Origin: Clostridioides difficile_D
Lineage (GTDB): Bacteria; Bacillota; Clostridia; Peptostreptococcales; Peptostreptococcaceae
Direction: 5' to 3'
NCBI GenBank assembly: GCA_945861085.1
Contig: OX244046.1
Location: forward strand, 2,294,001 to 2,358,000
Length of the DNA: 64,000 nt
Positions 15,212-24,451 of this stretch are shown here, piece after piece. The translations under genes were made by a program, and so were the position numbers. The first letter of the stretch is position 1. The number at the start of each line of letters is the position of its first letter. The notes under the pieces were generated by a model, which had not been told where the DNA came from, did not search any database, and worked only from the letters and a program-made list of their open reading frames with translations.

Positions 15212-16381
15212 TCAAGCTAGCATATGTAATATTTGAGTTACCATAAGAGCACAATAAGTACCTATAACATTTCCTAAAAGCCCCATCAATACGCCTACTG
15301 GTATTAATACAGGATTATGAACTCCAGCAATCATAGGAGCTGTAGTTACCCCACCTATATTAGCTATACTTCCTACCTCACAAGTAAATAAATCAAGTTT
15401 AAACAGTTTTGCAAGCCCTATAAACGAAATCGCATGCACAAGAACTACTACTAATCCAAACATTATGTAAACAGGTGCTTCTGATAATCCAAAGAAATTT
15501 GCTTTACTACCTGTAGCTGCAAGGAGTAAATACATAAACACATTTCCTACTAGTGTACTACCTTTTAGCTTTGATATTTTTGTCATACCTAATAATATTG
15601 ACACTGTAGATGCAACAAGTACTACCCACATAGTTTCATTAAGTATACCTGAAGTTGGAAGTATCTTAGATACAATTTGTGCAAAAGCTGCTACTCCAAA
15701 ACCAACAGAAAGTAAAGTCATAAGTTCTACAAACGTAGGTGCTGTATTATCTTTATTTTCTTTTTCAAGTTTTGATGTAACCTCATCTATAAAACTTGTG
15801 TCACACTTTGTCCATTTGTTAAATCTAGGTCCAAATTTTACAGACATTAGACAAACAGACATCCATACTGTATATCCTATAGAACCCATAAGTATCGCAT
15901 AGCTAAGACCTTCTTCTGCAACTCCTAGAGCATTAGCTGCTGCAATCATATTTGATGAACCACCTATCCATGAACCAGATGCTGCTCCAAGAATTTTCCA
16001 TGAATCGGCAGCCATTGAACCTTTAAAAATTATGAATGCTATAACAAACCCAAGCATAAATGTAAATGTAGCACAGAAAAATGACAATAACATCTTAGGT
16101 CCCATTTTTAATATTTTTCTTAAATCACATTGAATTAATAAGAACACTAACATTAATGGAAGGAAATTTACTGTTATTATATTTTGATATACTCCAACAT
16201 CTTCATTCTGTGCAAACAAACCAAATGATGCTAGTATAGCAGCTCCTAAGTAGATTAAAAGCATTGGATTAATAACATCAAATATCTTCCATTTCAATTT
16301 GTCTACCATAAAAAAAATTATACCTACAAATACAACCAAGAAACTACAATATACAAATCCATTCTCAATCACATTATACAC
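15212..16381 (-). CDS. DUF819 (YjcL-like) multi-pass membrane carrier
   Basis: A 389-residue integral membrane protein with about ten hydrophobic helices. Family-typical segments are 'AASGSWIGGSSNMIAAANALG' near residue 140 and 'VGSIANIGGVTTAPMIAGVHNPVLIPVG' near 335, two symmetry-related Gly/Ser/Asn-rich re-entrant motifs. A cytoplasmic loop (about 195-215) is charged. DUF819 members have no proven substrate; the duplicated broken-helix pattern suggests a secondary carrier. The start is a GTG. The divergent neighbour is an M42 peptidase across a 465-nt gap, so import of peptides, amino acids or related acids is a possible link, but that is guesswork. Confidence 0.85.
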   Translation of the reverse strand: MYNVIENGFVYCSFLVVFVGIIFFMVDKLKWKIFDVINPMLLIYLGAAILASFGLFAQNEDVGVYQNIITVNFLPLMLVFLLIQCDLRKILKMGPKMLLSFFCATFTFMLGFVIAFIIFKGSMAADSWKILGAASGSWIGGSSNMIAAANALGVAEEGLSYAILMGSIGYTVWMSVCLMSVKFGPRFNKWTKCDTSFIDEVTSKLEKENKDNTAPTFVELMTLLSVGFGVAAFAQIVSKILPTSGILNETMWVVLVASTVSILLGMTKISKLKGSTLVGNVFMYLLLAATGSKANFFGLSEAPVYIMFGLVVVLVHAISFIGLAKLFKLDLFTCEVGSIANIGGVTTAPMIAGVHNPVLIPVGVLMGLLGNVIGTYCALMVTQILHMLA

Positions 16382-16783
16382 ATCCTCTCTTTTCCTAATT
16401 AGTTTGATTTTTTATGATTCCTACATAAAGACTTTTTTTCAGACAATAGACACTAAAAATAAATATTTTTATCTATATCATGCTAATTAAATGCATATAT
16501 ACCTAGCTATTTACATATATTAATAAAGGTTTGCAGATTAATTACTTTAGAAATGAATAATCTGAATTTAAAATCTTTTTCAACAATTATTTTATTACTA
16601 AAATTTTTATTTGTAAAGATAATTAAACTAAATATTTTATTTATTTATATGTTTTGTTTTGTATTTATTTTTATTAATTATTAAATCAAATTATTTTAAC
16701 TTTTAACCTATATAATATAAATTAATTATATTCTATATACTTTTTTTTAAAATATATTTAGGATTTTTTCTTTCAATTTTAGT

Positions 16784-16812
16784 TTTCAGAACATTCGTAT
16801 TTATGTTATAAT
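16784..16812 (+). promoter_or_regulatory. Likely promoter of the M42 peptidase with a LexA-like box
   Basis: A perfect TATAAT (16807-16812) with a weak -35 (TTTCAG) at 17 nt. GAACATTCGTAT (16789-16800) between them is one mismatch from the LexA box seen at 15 kb. The rest of the 16382-16846 gap is AT-rich with nothing else I can support. Confidence 0.5.
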
Positions 16813-16846
16813 TTGTATGAATATATATTTTTTAGGAGGAAATAAT

Positions 16847-17887
16847 ATGAATTTAAATTTAACTAATACTATAAATTTAATGAAAAAATATTTGGATATT
16901 CCAAGCCCTGCTGGATATACTGAAAATGCAGTTTTAGAAAGCAAAAAAGATTTTGAATCTTTAGGTCTTGATACTATTCTTACAAAAAAAGGTGCACTTA
17001 TAGCTACTCTTCCTGGTGAAGATGATTCAAATCAAATAACAATATCTGCACATATGGATACACTTGGAGCTATGGTAAAAGAAATATCATCTGATGGTAC
17101 TCTTAAATACCACAAAGTTGGTGGTGGATGTTGGGCTGCTATAGAAGGAGAAAACTGTACTGTTATAACTAGAAAAGGTAAAAAAATTAGAGGAAGTGTT
17201 GTATTTAAGTATGCTTCTACTCATATATATGGTCAAACAAAAGCCGCCACTGAAAGAAATGAAGAAACAATGATTATTAGACTTGATGAAAAAGTATTTA
17301 CAAAACAGGATGTATTAGATTTAGGAATAAGTGTTGGAGATTTTGTATGTCTAGACCATCGTTTTGAAGCTACAGAATCTGGTTTTATAAAATCTAGATA
17401 TATAGATAATAAGGCAGCTGTGGCAATGGTTCTTGAAATATGTAGATATTTTAAAGAAAATAATTTAACACCTAAGCATACTACTAACTTTTATATAAGC
17501 AATTATGAGGAAATTGGACATGGTGTTTCTAAGGCTTTACCTGAAAAAACAAAAGAATTTGTAGCAATAGATATAGCACCTACTGGACCAAGTCAAACAT
17601 CTAGTGAACATGGTGTGACTATAGTTGCAAAAGATAATTTATCACTATATGATTTTAATTTAAGAAATAAACTTGTCGATGTTGCACAAGACAATAATTT
17701 AGAATACGCTGTCGATGTATTTACCTTCTATGGTTCAGATGCTTCAGAAGCTATTCGTTGGGGAGAAGATGTTCAAATAGCATGTGTTGGTCCCGGAACA
17801 AATAATAGCCACCACTATGAAAGAACACATATAGAAGCTATTGAAAATACGCTTAAACTACTTATAAATTATATGCTTAAAGAATAA
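16847..17887 (+). CDS. M42-family dinuclear metallo-aminopeptidase
   Basis: A glutamyl-aminopeptidase/endoglucanase-M-like enzyme that removes N-terminal residues from peptides in the cytoplasm. The metal and catalytic ligands are visible: 'SAHMDT' (His and catalytic Asp), 'YIDNKAAVAM' (bridging Asp), 'YEEIGHG' (catalytic and metal Glu), 'AIDIAPTG' (Asp) and 'NNSHHYERTH' near the end (His). The start is placed at 16847 because AGGAGG is 7 nt upstream; the earlier ATG at 16817 would place the ribosome binding site inside the gene. The product is 346 residues, normal for the family. It is a single gene. Confidence 0.9.
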   Translation: MNLNLTNTINLMKKYLDIPSPAGYTENAVLESKKDFESLGLDTILTKKGALIATLPGEDDSNQITISAHMDTLGAMVKEISSDGTLKYHKVGGGCWAAIEGENCTVITRKGKKIRGSVVFKYASTHIYGQTKAATERNEETMIIRLDEKVFTKQDVLDLGISVGDFVCLDHRFEATESGFIKSRYIDNKAAVAMVLEICRYFKENNLTPKHTTNFYISNYEEIGHGVSKALPEKTKEFVAIDIAPTGPSQTSSEHGVTIVAKDNLSLYDFNLRNKLVDVAQDNNLEYAVDVFTFYGSDASEAIRWGEDVQIACVGPGTNNSHHYERTHIEAIENTLKLLINYMLKE

Positions 17888-18191
17888 TTAATTATATATT
17901 TTACTAAAGTCATTTCTTAACAAATAACTAACTTTAATTTTTATTTTTATACAAAAATTGGTTTTTCTATAGACTTAATTTCAATTTACTACTATTATAT
18001 AAGTAGCTTCAATTTTCTTTAGTTAATTTTTATTATAATTTATATAAATTGTATAAAAATTTTCTTCAGTTAATTGTTGTTAAATTAAATTTTTACAAGC
18101 TAACCCTACCAGAAAAGAGTTATCTAATCTGTAAGGAAATAGTTTAATATAGCACATTATACTTGTGTAATTAATAACTTTTCTTTTGTAG

Positions 18192-18220
18192 AAACTTTTC
18201 TTTACAAAGAAAAGTTTTTT
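18192..18220 (+). terminator. Terminator upstream of the hydrogenase-maturation operon
   Basis: AAACTTTTCTTT-ACA-AAGAAAAGTTT followed by TTT. It lies 300 nt after the M42 gene and only 48 nt before the first hyd gene. It may simply end the peptidase transcript, or act as an attenuator for the operon; the 17888-18190 stretch holds no ORF and could be a leader RNA. Confidence 0.65.
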
Positions 18221-18267
18221 GATTTTGGATTTGTTTAAGACATATTTTCTGAGTTAGGAGGATATTT

Positions 18268-18519
18268 ATGAAAAAGGTTGCAGTTATAAGTGCTATTTTG
18301 GAAGAACCAAAAGAATGTCAGCTTAAATTCAATGAGGTTGTATCAGGTTTTAAAGGTATTATTAAAGGTAGAATGGGAATTCCTTGTGAAGAAGAAGGTG
18401 TATCAATCGTATGCATAGCAGTTGTTGGCGAAATGGACACTATCAATAGTTTGACTGGTAAATTAGGAAATATACCTAATGTATCTGTAAAAACTAGTAT
18501 ATCAAAAAAAGAAATTTAA
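18268..18519 (+). CDS. TM1266-type iron-only hydrogenase system regulator (ACT-like)
   Basis: An 83-residue protein of the TM1266 family, a small ACT-like ferredoxin-fold dimer found almost always beside [FeFe]-hydrogenase maturases. Features are the N-terminal strand 'KKVAVISAILEEP', 'GFKGIIKGRMGIP' near 30-42, 'VSIVCIAVVGEMDTINSLTGKLGNIPNV' over 50-77. It is called a regulator by annotation convention, and no DNA-binding segment is visible. GGAGG precedes the ATG. The next gene, hydF, follows after 14 nt. Confidence 0.88.
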   Translation: MKKVAVISAILEEPKECQLKFNEVVSGFKGIIKGRMGIPCEEEGVSIVCIAVVGEMDTINSLTGKLGNIPNVSVKTSISKKEI

Positions 18520-18533
18520 GGTGGTGAGTACAA

Positions 18534-19742
18534 ATGAGTCTAAATTCTACTCCACAATCAATAAGGGTACATATAGGTCTCTTTGGCAAAAGAAATGCAG
18601 GTAAATCTAGCATAATAAACGCTATAACAAATCAAAGTGCTGCAATAGTCTCAGATATTGCTGGAACTACTACAGACCCAGTATTTAGACCAATGGAAAT
18701 CCTTCCTATAGGACCTTGTGTTCTTATAGATACTGCCGGTCTTGATGACGTTGGTGAACTTGGTGAACTTAGAATAAGTAAATCACTAGATGTTTTAGAA
18801 AAGACAGATATAGCTTTACTAGTAATAGATTGCCAAATTGGTATATCAAAAGAAGATTTATCATTAATTGAGAAGTTTAATGATAAGAATATACCTCATA
18901 TTTTAGTTCTTAATAAGGTTGATACAATTAAGAATCAATCAGAAATTTTAAACTTGACTAAAAATAAAGTTAAATGTCCAGTTGTTTCTGTCTCATCAAC
19001 AGATAAAATTGGGATTGAAGATTTAAAAAATGAAATAATAAGAGTTTTGCCTAAAGATAGCACTGAGTTCAGGTTGGTATCAGATTTAATTGAGCCAAAT
19101 GACTTAGTTGTTTTAGTTGTTCCAATAGATAAGGCAGCTCCAAAAGGTAGACTTATACTTCCTCAACAGCAAGTTATAAGAGATATTTTGGATAATGGTG
19201 CAATTTCTATAGTTACAAAAGAAGATAGTTTAAAAGAAACCCTATCTAATTTAGGCAAAAAACCAAAACTTGTTATTACTGACTCTCAAGTATTTCCACA
19301 AGTAGATAAAGATACTCCAAAAGATATTCCTCTTACATCTTTTTCTATATTGTTTGCTAGACAAAAGGGAGACCTTAAAGAATTAATTAATGGTGCTTAC
19401 GCTTTAGAAAGTTTAAAAGATGGTGATAAAGTCTTGATGGCTGAGGGTTGTACTCATCATAGACAGACTGATGATATTGGAACAGTGAAAATTCCTAATA
19501 TGATTAGAAAGAAAACTGGCAAAAATATTACCTTTGAATTTAGTTCTGGAGTATCCTTCACCGAAGATATAAATAAATATGCACTTGTAGTTCATTGTGG
19601 AGCTTGTATGATGAATAGAGCTGGAATGTTATCTAGAATAGAAAAGGCAAAATCTTTCAATGTACCTATAGTAAACTATGGTATCTTAATAGCATATGTA
19701 AAAGGTATTTTAGAAAGATCCCTTGAACTTTTCAATTACTAA
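18534..19742 (+). CDS. hydF: [FeFe]-hydrogenase H-cluster maturation GTPase HydF
   Basis: HydF is the scaffold on which the diiron subcluster is assembled before transfer to the hydrogenase. The N-terminal half is a TrmE-like GTPase: P-loop 'GLFGKRNAGKSSII' near residue 16, 'DTAGLDDVGELGE' near 65, 'LNKVDTI' near 125. The C-terminal [4Fe-4S] site follows the family pattern Cys-x-His ... His-Cys-x2-Cys: 'EGCTHH' near 305 and 'VVHCGACM' near 358. Length 402 is normal. It is co-transcribed with hydE and hydG. Confidence 0.96.
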   Translation: MSLNSTPQSIRVHIGLFGKRNAGKSSIINAITNQSAAIVSDIAGTTTDPVFRPMEILPIGPCVLIDTAGLDDVGELGELRISKSLDVLEKTDIALLVIDCQIGISKEDLSLIEKFNDKNIPHILVLNKVDTIKNQSEILNLTKNKVKCPVVSVSSTDKIGIEDLKNEIIRVLPKDSTEFRLVSDLIEPNDLVVLVVPIDKAAPKGRLILPQQQVIRDILDNGAISIVTKEDSLKETLSNLGKKPKLVITDSQVFPQVDKDTPKDIPLTSFSILFARQKGDLKELINGAYALESLKDGDKVLMAEGCTHHRQTDDIGTVKIPNMIRKKTGKNITFEFSSGVSFTEDINKYALVVHCGACMMNRAGMLSRIEKAKSFNVPIVNYGILIAYVKGILERSLELFNY

Positions 19743-19778
19743 AAATTTAACTATATTTAATAATTACATATTTGGAAT

Positions 19779-20864
19779 ATGACCAAAAATAAGATTAAAT
19801 ACTTTATAGATAAACTTTACAGCATTAATTCATTAAGTTTTGATGAACTACTATATTTAATAGAAAATATCGACAATGAAGAATATAACTTCGAACAAAA
19901 TTTAAGAAACTATCTTTATAAACAAGCTAGCGATATGAGAAATAAACATTATGGAAATAGAGTCTACTTGAGAGGACTTATAGAACTTACAAACTACTGT
20001 AAAAATAATTGCTACTATTGTGGTATACAATCTTCTAATAAAAATATCACAAGATACAGACTTTCACTTGATGATATACTTGAATGTTGTGATATAGGTT
20101 ATAAAATAGGATACAGAACATTCGTTTTGCAAGGTGGTGAAGATACATATTTTACTGATGATAAAATATGTGAAATTGTTTCAAGTATAAAAAATAAATA
20201 TGAGGATTGTGCCATAACTCTATCATTAGGAGAAAAGAGTTATGAGTCATATAAAAAATACTTTTTATGTGGTGCAGATAGATATCTTTTAAGACATGAA
20301 ACTGCTACAGAAAGTCATTATAAAAAATTACATCCGCCAAACATTGAACTTAGAACTAGAAAAGAATGCCTAAAAAACCTTAAGGAAATTGGTTATCAAG
20401 TAGGTGCTGGATTTATGGTTGAGTCACCATTTCAGAGTAATGAAGACCTTGTTCGTGATTTATTATACCTAAAAGAGTTAAATCCTCATATGGTCGGAAT
20501 AGGACCTTTTATTCCACACCATGATACAATTTTTAAGAATTATAAACATGGAGATTTAGAAAAGACATTACTTATGCTTTCTATTACAAGACTTCTTCTT
20601 CCAAAAGTTTTATTACCTGCTACAACAGCCCTTGCATCTATAAACCCTAGTGGTCGAAATGCAGGCCTTTTAGCTGGCTGCAATGTAATTATGCCAAACC
20701 TTTCTCCTCAAGAATTTAGAAAACAATATTCTCTTTATGATAACAAAGCCTTTACTGGTCAAGAAGCTTGTGAATATCACCAAAGTTTAGAAGAAAACAT
20801 CAAGTCACTAGGACTTAAAGTCGACTATTCTCGTGGTGATAATATTGAATGGAGGCGTTTGTAA
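19779..20864 (+). CDS. hydE: [FeFe]-hydrogenase maturation radical SAM enzyme HydE
   Basis: A 361-residue radical SAM protein of the HydE/BioB-like group, needed to build the azadithiolate-bridged diiron unit of the H-cluster from the HydG product. The Cys-x3-Cys-x2-Cys motif is 'CKNNCYYCG' near residue 72, and the 'RTFVLQGGEDTYF' region follows near 115. 'VGAGFMVESPFQSNEDLV' and 'IGPFIPHHDT' are family-typical. The ribosome binding site is weak (TTTGGAAT directly before the ATG), which may lower its synthesis relative to HydF. It lies 36 nt after hydF; its stop abuts the hydG start. Confidence 0.93.
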   Translation: MTKNKIKYFIDKLYSINSLSFDELLYLIENIDNEEYNFEQNLRNYLYKQASDMRNKHYGNRVYLRGLIELTNYCKNNCYYCGIQSSNKNITRYRLSLDDILECCDIGYKIGYRTFVLQGGEDTYFTDDKICEIVSSIKNKYEDCAITLSLGEKSYESYKKYFLCGADRYLLRHETATESHYKKLHPPNIELRTRKECLKNLKEIGYQVGAGFMVESPFQSNEDLVRDLLYLKELNPHMVGIGPFIPHHDTIFKNYKHGDLEKTLLMLSITRLLLPKVLLPATTALASINPSGRNAGLLAGCNVIMPNLSPQEFRKQYSLYDNKAFTGQEACEYHQSLEENIKSLGLKVDYSRGDNIEWRRL

Positions 20865-22241
20865 ATGTTCATAAACCATGGACTTATTAATTCTTTATTA
20901 GAGGATGCAAAAAATTCAACTTCTGATGATATTGAAAAGGTACTTGATAAGGCTGATAGAAGGGAAAAACTTAGTTATAAAGATATAGCTACACTTCTTG
21001 AAGTAGAAGATAAAAAACAACTAGATAGATTATTTAGTATAGCTGGGCAAATAAAAAATGAAATATATGGTAACAGAGTGGTTTTATTTGCCCCTCTTTA
21101 TGTATCAAACTATTGCGTAAATGAATGTGTTTATTGTGGTTTCAGTACATGCAACAAATTTAAAAGAAAAAAACTTACTATGGACGAAATAAAAGAAGAG
21201 GTTAAAATATTAGAAAAAATGGGTCATAAAAGGCTTGCTCTAGAAGCTGGTGAAGACCCTAAAAATTGTGATATAAATTATATCCTAGATTGTTTAGATG
21301 CAATTTATTCAACATATAACGAAAATGGAAATATAAGAAGGGTAAACGTTAACATAGCAGCTACAAGTGTAGATGAGTATAAGCTACTAAAAGAAAAAGG
21401 AATAGGAACTTATATATTATTTCAAGAAACTTATCATAAGCCAACATTTATAAAAATGCATGGTCAGTCTATAAAAAATGACTATTATTACCATTTAACA
21501 GCTTTTGATAGAGCTATGGAAGCTGGAGTTGATGATGTTGGTGCAGGAGTTTTATTTGGTTTATCTGACCCTAAATTTGAAGTTCTAGGACTTATGATGC
21601 ACAATGAACACTTAGAGGAAAAATTTGGTGTAGGGTTCCATACTATATCTTTCCCTAGATTAAAAAAAGCTGAGGGCATGAGCTTAGAAGATTTTCCTCA
21701 CTTAGTTTCTGATGATATGTTCAAAAAAATAGTAGCTATAACTAGATTAGCTGTTCCTTTTACTGGAATCATAATGTCCACTAGAGAAACTGCCGAGATG
21801 AGAAATGAATTACTAAAATACGGTGTATCACAAATTAGTGCAGGTTCTCTAACAGGTGTTGGAGGATATAAAGCATATGAAGATGGTGACAATACAGAAC
21901 AATTCGAAGTTGGAGACCATAGAAGCCCTGTAGAGGTGCTTAAAGAACTAATTACTGATGGATATATCCCTAGCTATTGTACGGCTTGTTATCGCAAAGG
22001 TAGAACTGGTGATAGATTTATGAGCTTAGCTAAAAGTCGCCAAATCCATAATGTATGTACACCAAATGCTCTTACTACATTGAATGAATTTCTAATTGAC
22101 TATGGAGATGAAGAACTTAAAACTATGGGCAAAAAACTTATCTCAAAAGAAATAGCTAAGATAGAAAGAGAAGATATAAGAAACATAGTATCTAACAATC
22201 TGACTGCCTTAGAACGTGGAGAGAGAGATTTATACCTATAA
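20865..22241 (+). CDS. hydG: [FeFe]-hydrogenase maturation radical SAM tyrosine lyase HydG
   Basis: HydG cleaves tyrosine to p-cresol and supplies CO and cyanide as an Fe(CO)(CN)-cysteine synthon for the H-cluster. The radical SAM motif Cys-x3-Cys-x2-Cys is 'CVNECVYCG' near residue 85. The C-terminal auxiliary cluster site Cys-x2-Cys-x22-Cys is intact ('CTACYRKGRTGDRFM' near 371 and a Cys 22 residues on), which separates it from the thiamine enzyme ThiH. 458 residues is normal. Its ATG directly follows the hydE stop and its GGAGG lies in the end of hydE, so the two are translationally coupled. Confidence 0.96.
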   Translation: MFINHGLINSLLEDAKNSTSDDIEKVLDKADRREKLSYKDIATLLEVEDKKQLDRLFSIAGQIKNEIYGNRVVLFAPLYVSNYCVNECVYCGFSTCNKFKRKKLTMDEIKEEVKILEKMGHKRLALEAGEDPKNCDINYILDCLDAIYSTYNENGNIRRVNVNIAATSVDEYKLLKEKGIGTYILFQETYHKPTFIKMHGQSIKNDYYYHLTAFDRAMEAGVDDVGAGVLFGLSDPKFEVLGLMMHNEHLEEKFGVGFHTISFPRLKKAEGMSLEDFPHLVSDDMFKKIVAITRLAVPFTGIIMSTRETAEMRNELLKYGVSQISAGSLTGVGGYKAYEDGDNTEQFEVGDHRSPVEVLKELITDGYIPSYCTACYRKGRTGDRFMSLAKSRQIHNVCTPNALTTLNEFLIDYGDEELKTMGKKLISKEIAKIEREDIRNIVSNNLTALERGERDLYL

Positions 22242-22331
22242 AATTTTATTACTTATATATTATTTATTGTATATTCCATGGGTTAGTAGTAATATTATCT
22301 AAAGGGAAAGTTTAAGGGAGGGAGATTAACA

Positions 22332-22766
22332 TTGAAAGATAACAACAATACCAATAAAACTATTCAATTTGGAGAAAAAAAAGCTAGCCTGGAAAACAAT
22401 ATTCAAAAAAATAAAAATATCAAACTTGATAATACACACAAAGTCATTCCTTACCCTAAAAATAGAAAAAAGGATGATAAAAAGAAAAGTAACAAGAAAA
22501 AGAATACAAGCATCAACAAATCTAAAGTCAATAAAAATAATTATGGGAATTCTTTTTTTAATAACAAATACAAATATAAAAGAAAACCATATGTTATTGC
22601 TTTATACACAGTAATTTTTATTCTTTTAGCAATCTTAATTATAACTAAATTGACAGATAATACGAATAAAGGTAACTATTCTCGTAATACTGTTTCTGAT
22701 ACTCACAAGAATAATATCCGAAACATAACCTTTAATGAATCAAATAATCTTCTTACTTGTGGGTAA
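22332..22766 (+). CDS. Lys/Asn-rich single-pass membrane protein, unknown function
   Basis: A 144-residue protein beginning at a TTG behind a strong GGGAGGGAG. Residues 1-85 are extremely rich in Lys and Asn with no predicted fold; one transmembrane helix follows ('VIALYTVIFILLAILII', about 90-108), then a 35-residue polar tail on the outer side containing the only Cys, near the end. It lies 90 nt after hydG and before a shared terminator, so it may ride on the maturation operon, but nothing in it relates to hydrogenase. I do not recognise the family. Confidence 0.6.
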   Translation: MKDNNNTNKTIQFGEKKASLENNIQKNKNIKLDNTHKVIPYPKNRKKDDKKKSNKKKNTSINKSKVNKNNYGNSFFNNKYKYKRKPYVIALYTVIFILLAILIITKLTDNTNKGNYSRNTVSDTHKNNIRNITFNESNNLLTCG

Positions 22767-22771
22767 CTTAA

Positions 22772-22826
22772 AAGAGTTATCTCATTTCAGAAATTACTTT
22801 CTAAAACTGAGATAACTCTTATTTTT
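22772..22826. terminator. Bidirectional terminator between the small membrane gene and the aminotransferase
   Basis: Arms AAGAGTTATCTCA (22772-22784) and TGAGATAACTCTT (22808-22820), followed by ATTTTTATTT on the plus strand; convergent genes on both sides. Confidence 0.82.
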
Positions 22827-22840
22827 ATTTAATATTTATT

Positions 22841-24166
22841 TTACCAACCTTGAGTTACTTCATATACTTCATCACCAATTCTACCATTTAAATAATCATC
22901 TATTGCAGAATCTATGATGTTCATTGCCTTATCTACTTGTTCTTTAGTTATTACTAGAGGAGGTTGTACTCTTAGAGTAGATTGTCCTAAGAATATCATT
23001 ATTAAACCAGTTTGTATACATCTATAACATATCTTAGCTGTAGCATCTGGATGTTTTTCATTAGAACCTTTTCCTTTGACTATGTCAACTCCTATAGATA
23101 ATCCAAGACCTCTTATTTCTCCAATTATGTCATATTTTTCTTTTAATTTTTCAAATCCTGCTTTAATATAATCTCCCATTTCTATACTCTTTTGAAGCAA
23201 GTTTTCTTTTTCAATTATCTCTATAGATTTTAAAGCAGCCACACATACTGTTGTATTTCCAGCTAAAGTAAATAAATGTGCTGGTGCATCAAGACTTTGC
23301 ATTATTTCTGTTCTTCCAACAACTGCTCCTAGAGGTAATCCACCTCCAACAGATTTTCCAAGAACTATAAGGTCTGCTTCAACACCAAAATTTTCTATAC
23401 CAAACCACTTACCTGTTCTTCCCATACCTTGTTGTATTTCATCACTTACAAGTAATATTCCATTTTCTTTACAAATTTTACTTAAACCTTGTATCCACTC
23501 TACTGGAGGCACTATTATTCCTGCATCTCCTGCAATTGGTTCTATAAATATTGCAGCTACTTCTTCTGCTGGTAGATAGTGTGCAAAAGCATATTCTATC
23601 TCATCTAAACATTCTTTAGCTGTTCTATTTTTATCAGGATAATGGAAGTGATAAACTTCTGGTAACAATGGACCCATTTTTCTTCTCATATTTGTACTTA
23701 ATGCAGATATAGATATAGCTCCATAAGTACTTCCATGATAAGATTCACACATAGATATTATCTTTGTTCTTCCAGTATACCCTCTTGCTAGTTTTATAGC
23801 AGCATCTATACAAGCAGAACCAGTTGCACTGTATAATACTTTTTTATCATTATCTCCAGGGGCTATTTCCACAAGCTTCTCAGCTAACTTTACAGGAGGA
23901 TCACTATGGAAATATGCAAGTGTATATTGTGTTATATCATCCATTTGTTCTTTAACTGCTTGTGAGATTTCCTTATTACCATGACCTACATTCGCAGAGC
24001 CTGCACTTGCTAAAAAATCTACATACTCATTACCTTCATAATCATATAACATAGCACCATCACCTGATTTAAATGCTACTGGATAATAAGGTATTTTTTG
24101 AGTTTTAGCAACATATTTTTTTTCTTCTGTACTTATCATTTGACTAGTTATCTCGCTCATTGGCAA
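22841..24166 (-). CDS. Class III PLP-dependent aminotransferase (GABA-transaminase-like)
   Basis: A 441-residue fold-type I aminotransferase. Features: 'DYEGNEYVDFLASAGSANVGHG' (about 43-64), 'YSATGSACIDAAIKLAR' near 110 for phosphate binding, 'CESYHGSTYGA' near 140, 'LVSDEIQQGMGRTG' near 240 (Asp that pairs with the PLP ring N) and 'LGKSVGGGLPLGAVVG' near 270 with the Schiff-base Lys. Family members act on GABA, ornithine, diamines or branched amino acids (racemases included). GabT is the usual name in this lineage, from memory, but the sequence alone does not fix the substrate. Start is TTG at 24166 or ATG at 24160; AGAGGGG suits either. Monocistronic. Confidence 0.85.
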   Translation of the reverse strand: MPMSEITSQMISTEEKKYVAKTQKIPYYPVAFKSGDGAMLYDYEGNEYVDFLASAGSANVGHGNKEISQAVKEQMDDITQYTLAYFHSDPPVKLAEKLVEIAPGDNDKKVLYSATGSACIDAAIKLARGYTGRTKIISMCESYHGSTYGAISISALSTNMRRKMGPLLPEVYHFHYPDKNRTAKECLDEIEYAFAHYLPAEEVAAIFIEPIAGDAGIIVPPVEWIQGLSKICKENGILLVSDEIQQGMGRTGKWFGIENFGVEADLIVLGKSVGGGLPLGAVVGRTEIMQSLDAPAHLFTLAGNTTVCVAALKSIEIIEKENLLQKSIEMGDYIKAGFEKLKEKYDIIGEIRGLGLSIGVDIVKGKGSNEKHPDATAKICYRCIQTGLIMIFLGQSTLRVQPPLVITKEQVDKAMNIIDSAIDDYLNGRIGDEVYEVTQGW

Positions 24167-24354
24167 ATCATCCCCTCTTTAAATAAATTTATGTTTTAAA
24201 ATTATTGCGATTTATAAAGACATTCTCATATAAAATTCTTTATATACTTAATGTTAGTATTTTTGACACAAATTGTCAATATATGTTTTTATAATTTTCA
24301 AAATATTTGTTATTCAGAAACAATATATTTTATTTTTATCAAATAAACATTATT

Positions 24355-24400
24355 TTTCAAAAAATAAAGGACTCTATTCTATTTTTATAGAGTCCTCTGA
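24355..24400 (-). terminator. Terminator after the CmpB-like gene
   Basis: Arms AGGACTCTAT / ATAGAGTCCT (24368-24377 and 24387-24396), with a long A-run on the left that gives the U-run for the minus strand. Confidence 0.82.
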
Positions 24401-24451
24401 AAATTATCTTATAAATACCATTATTCTATTTGCTTTCATTAAATCACATAA

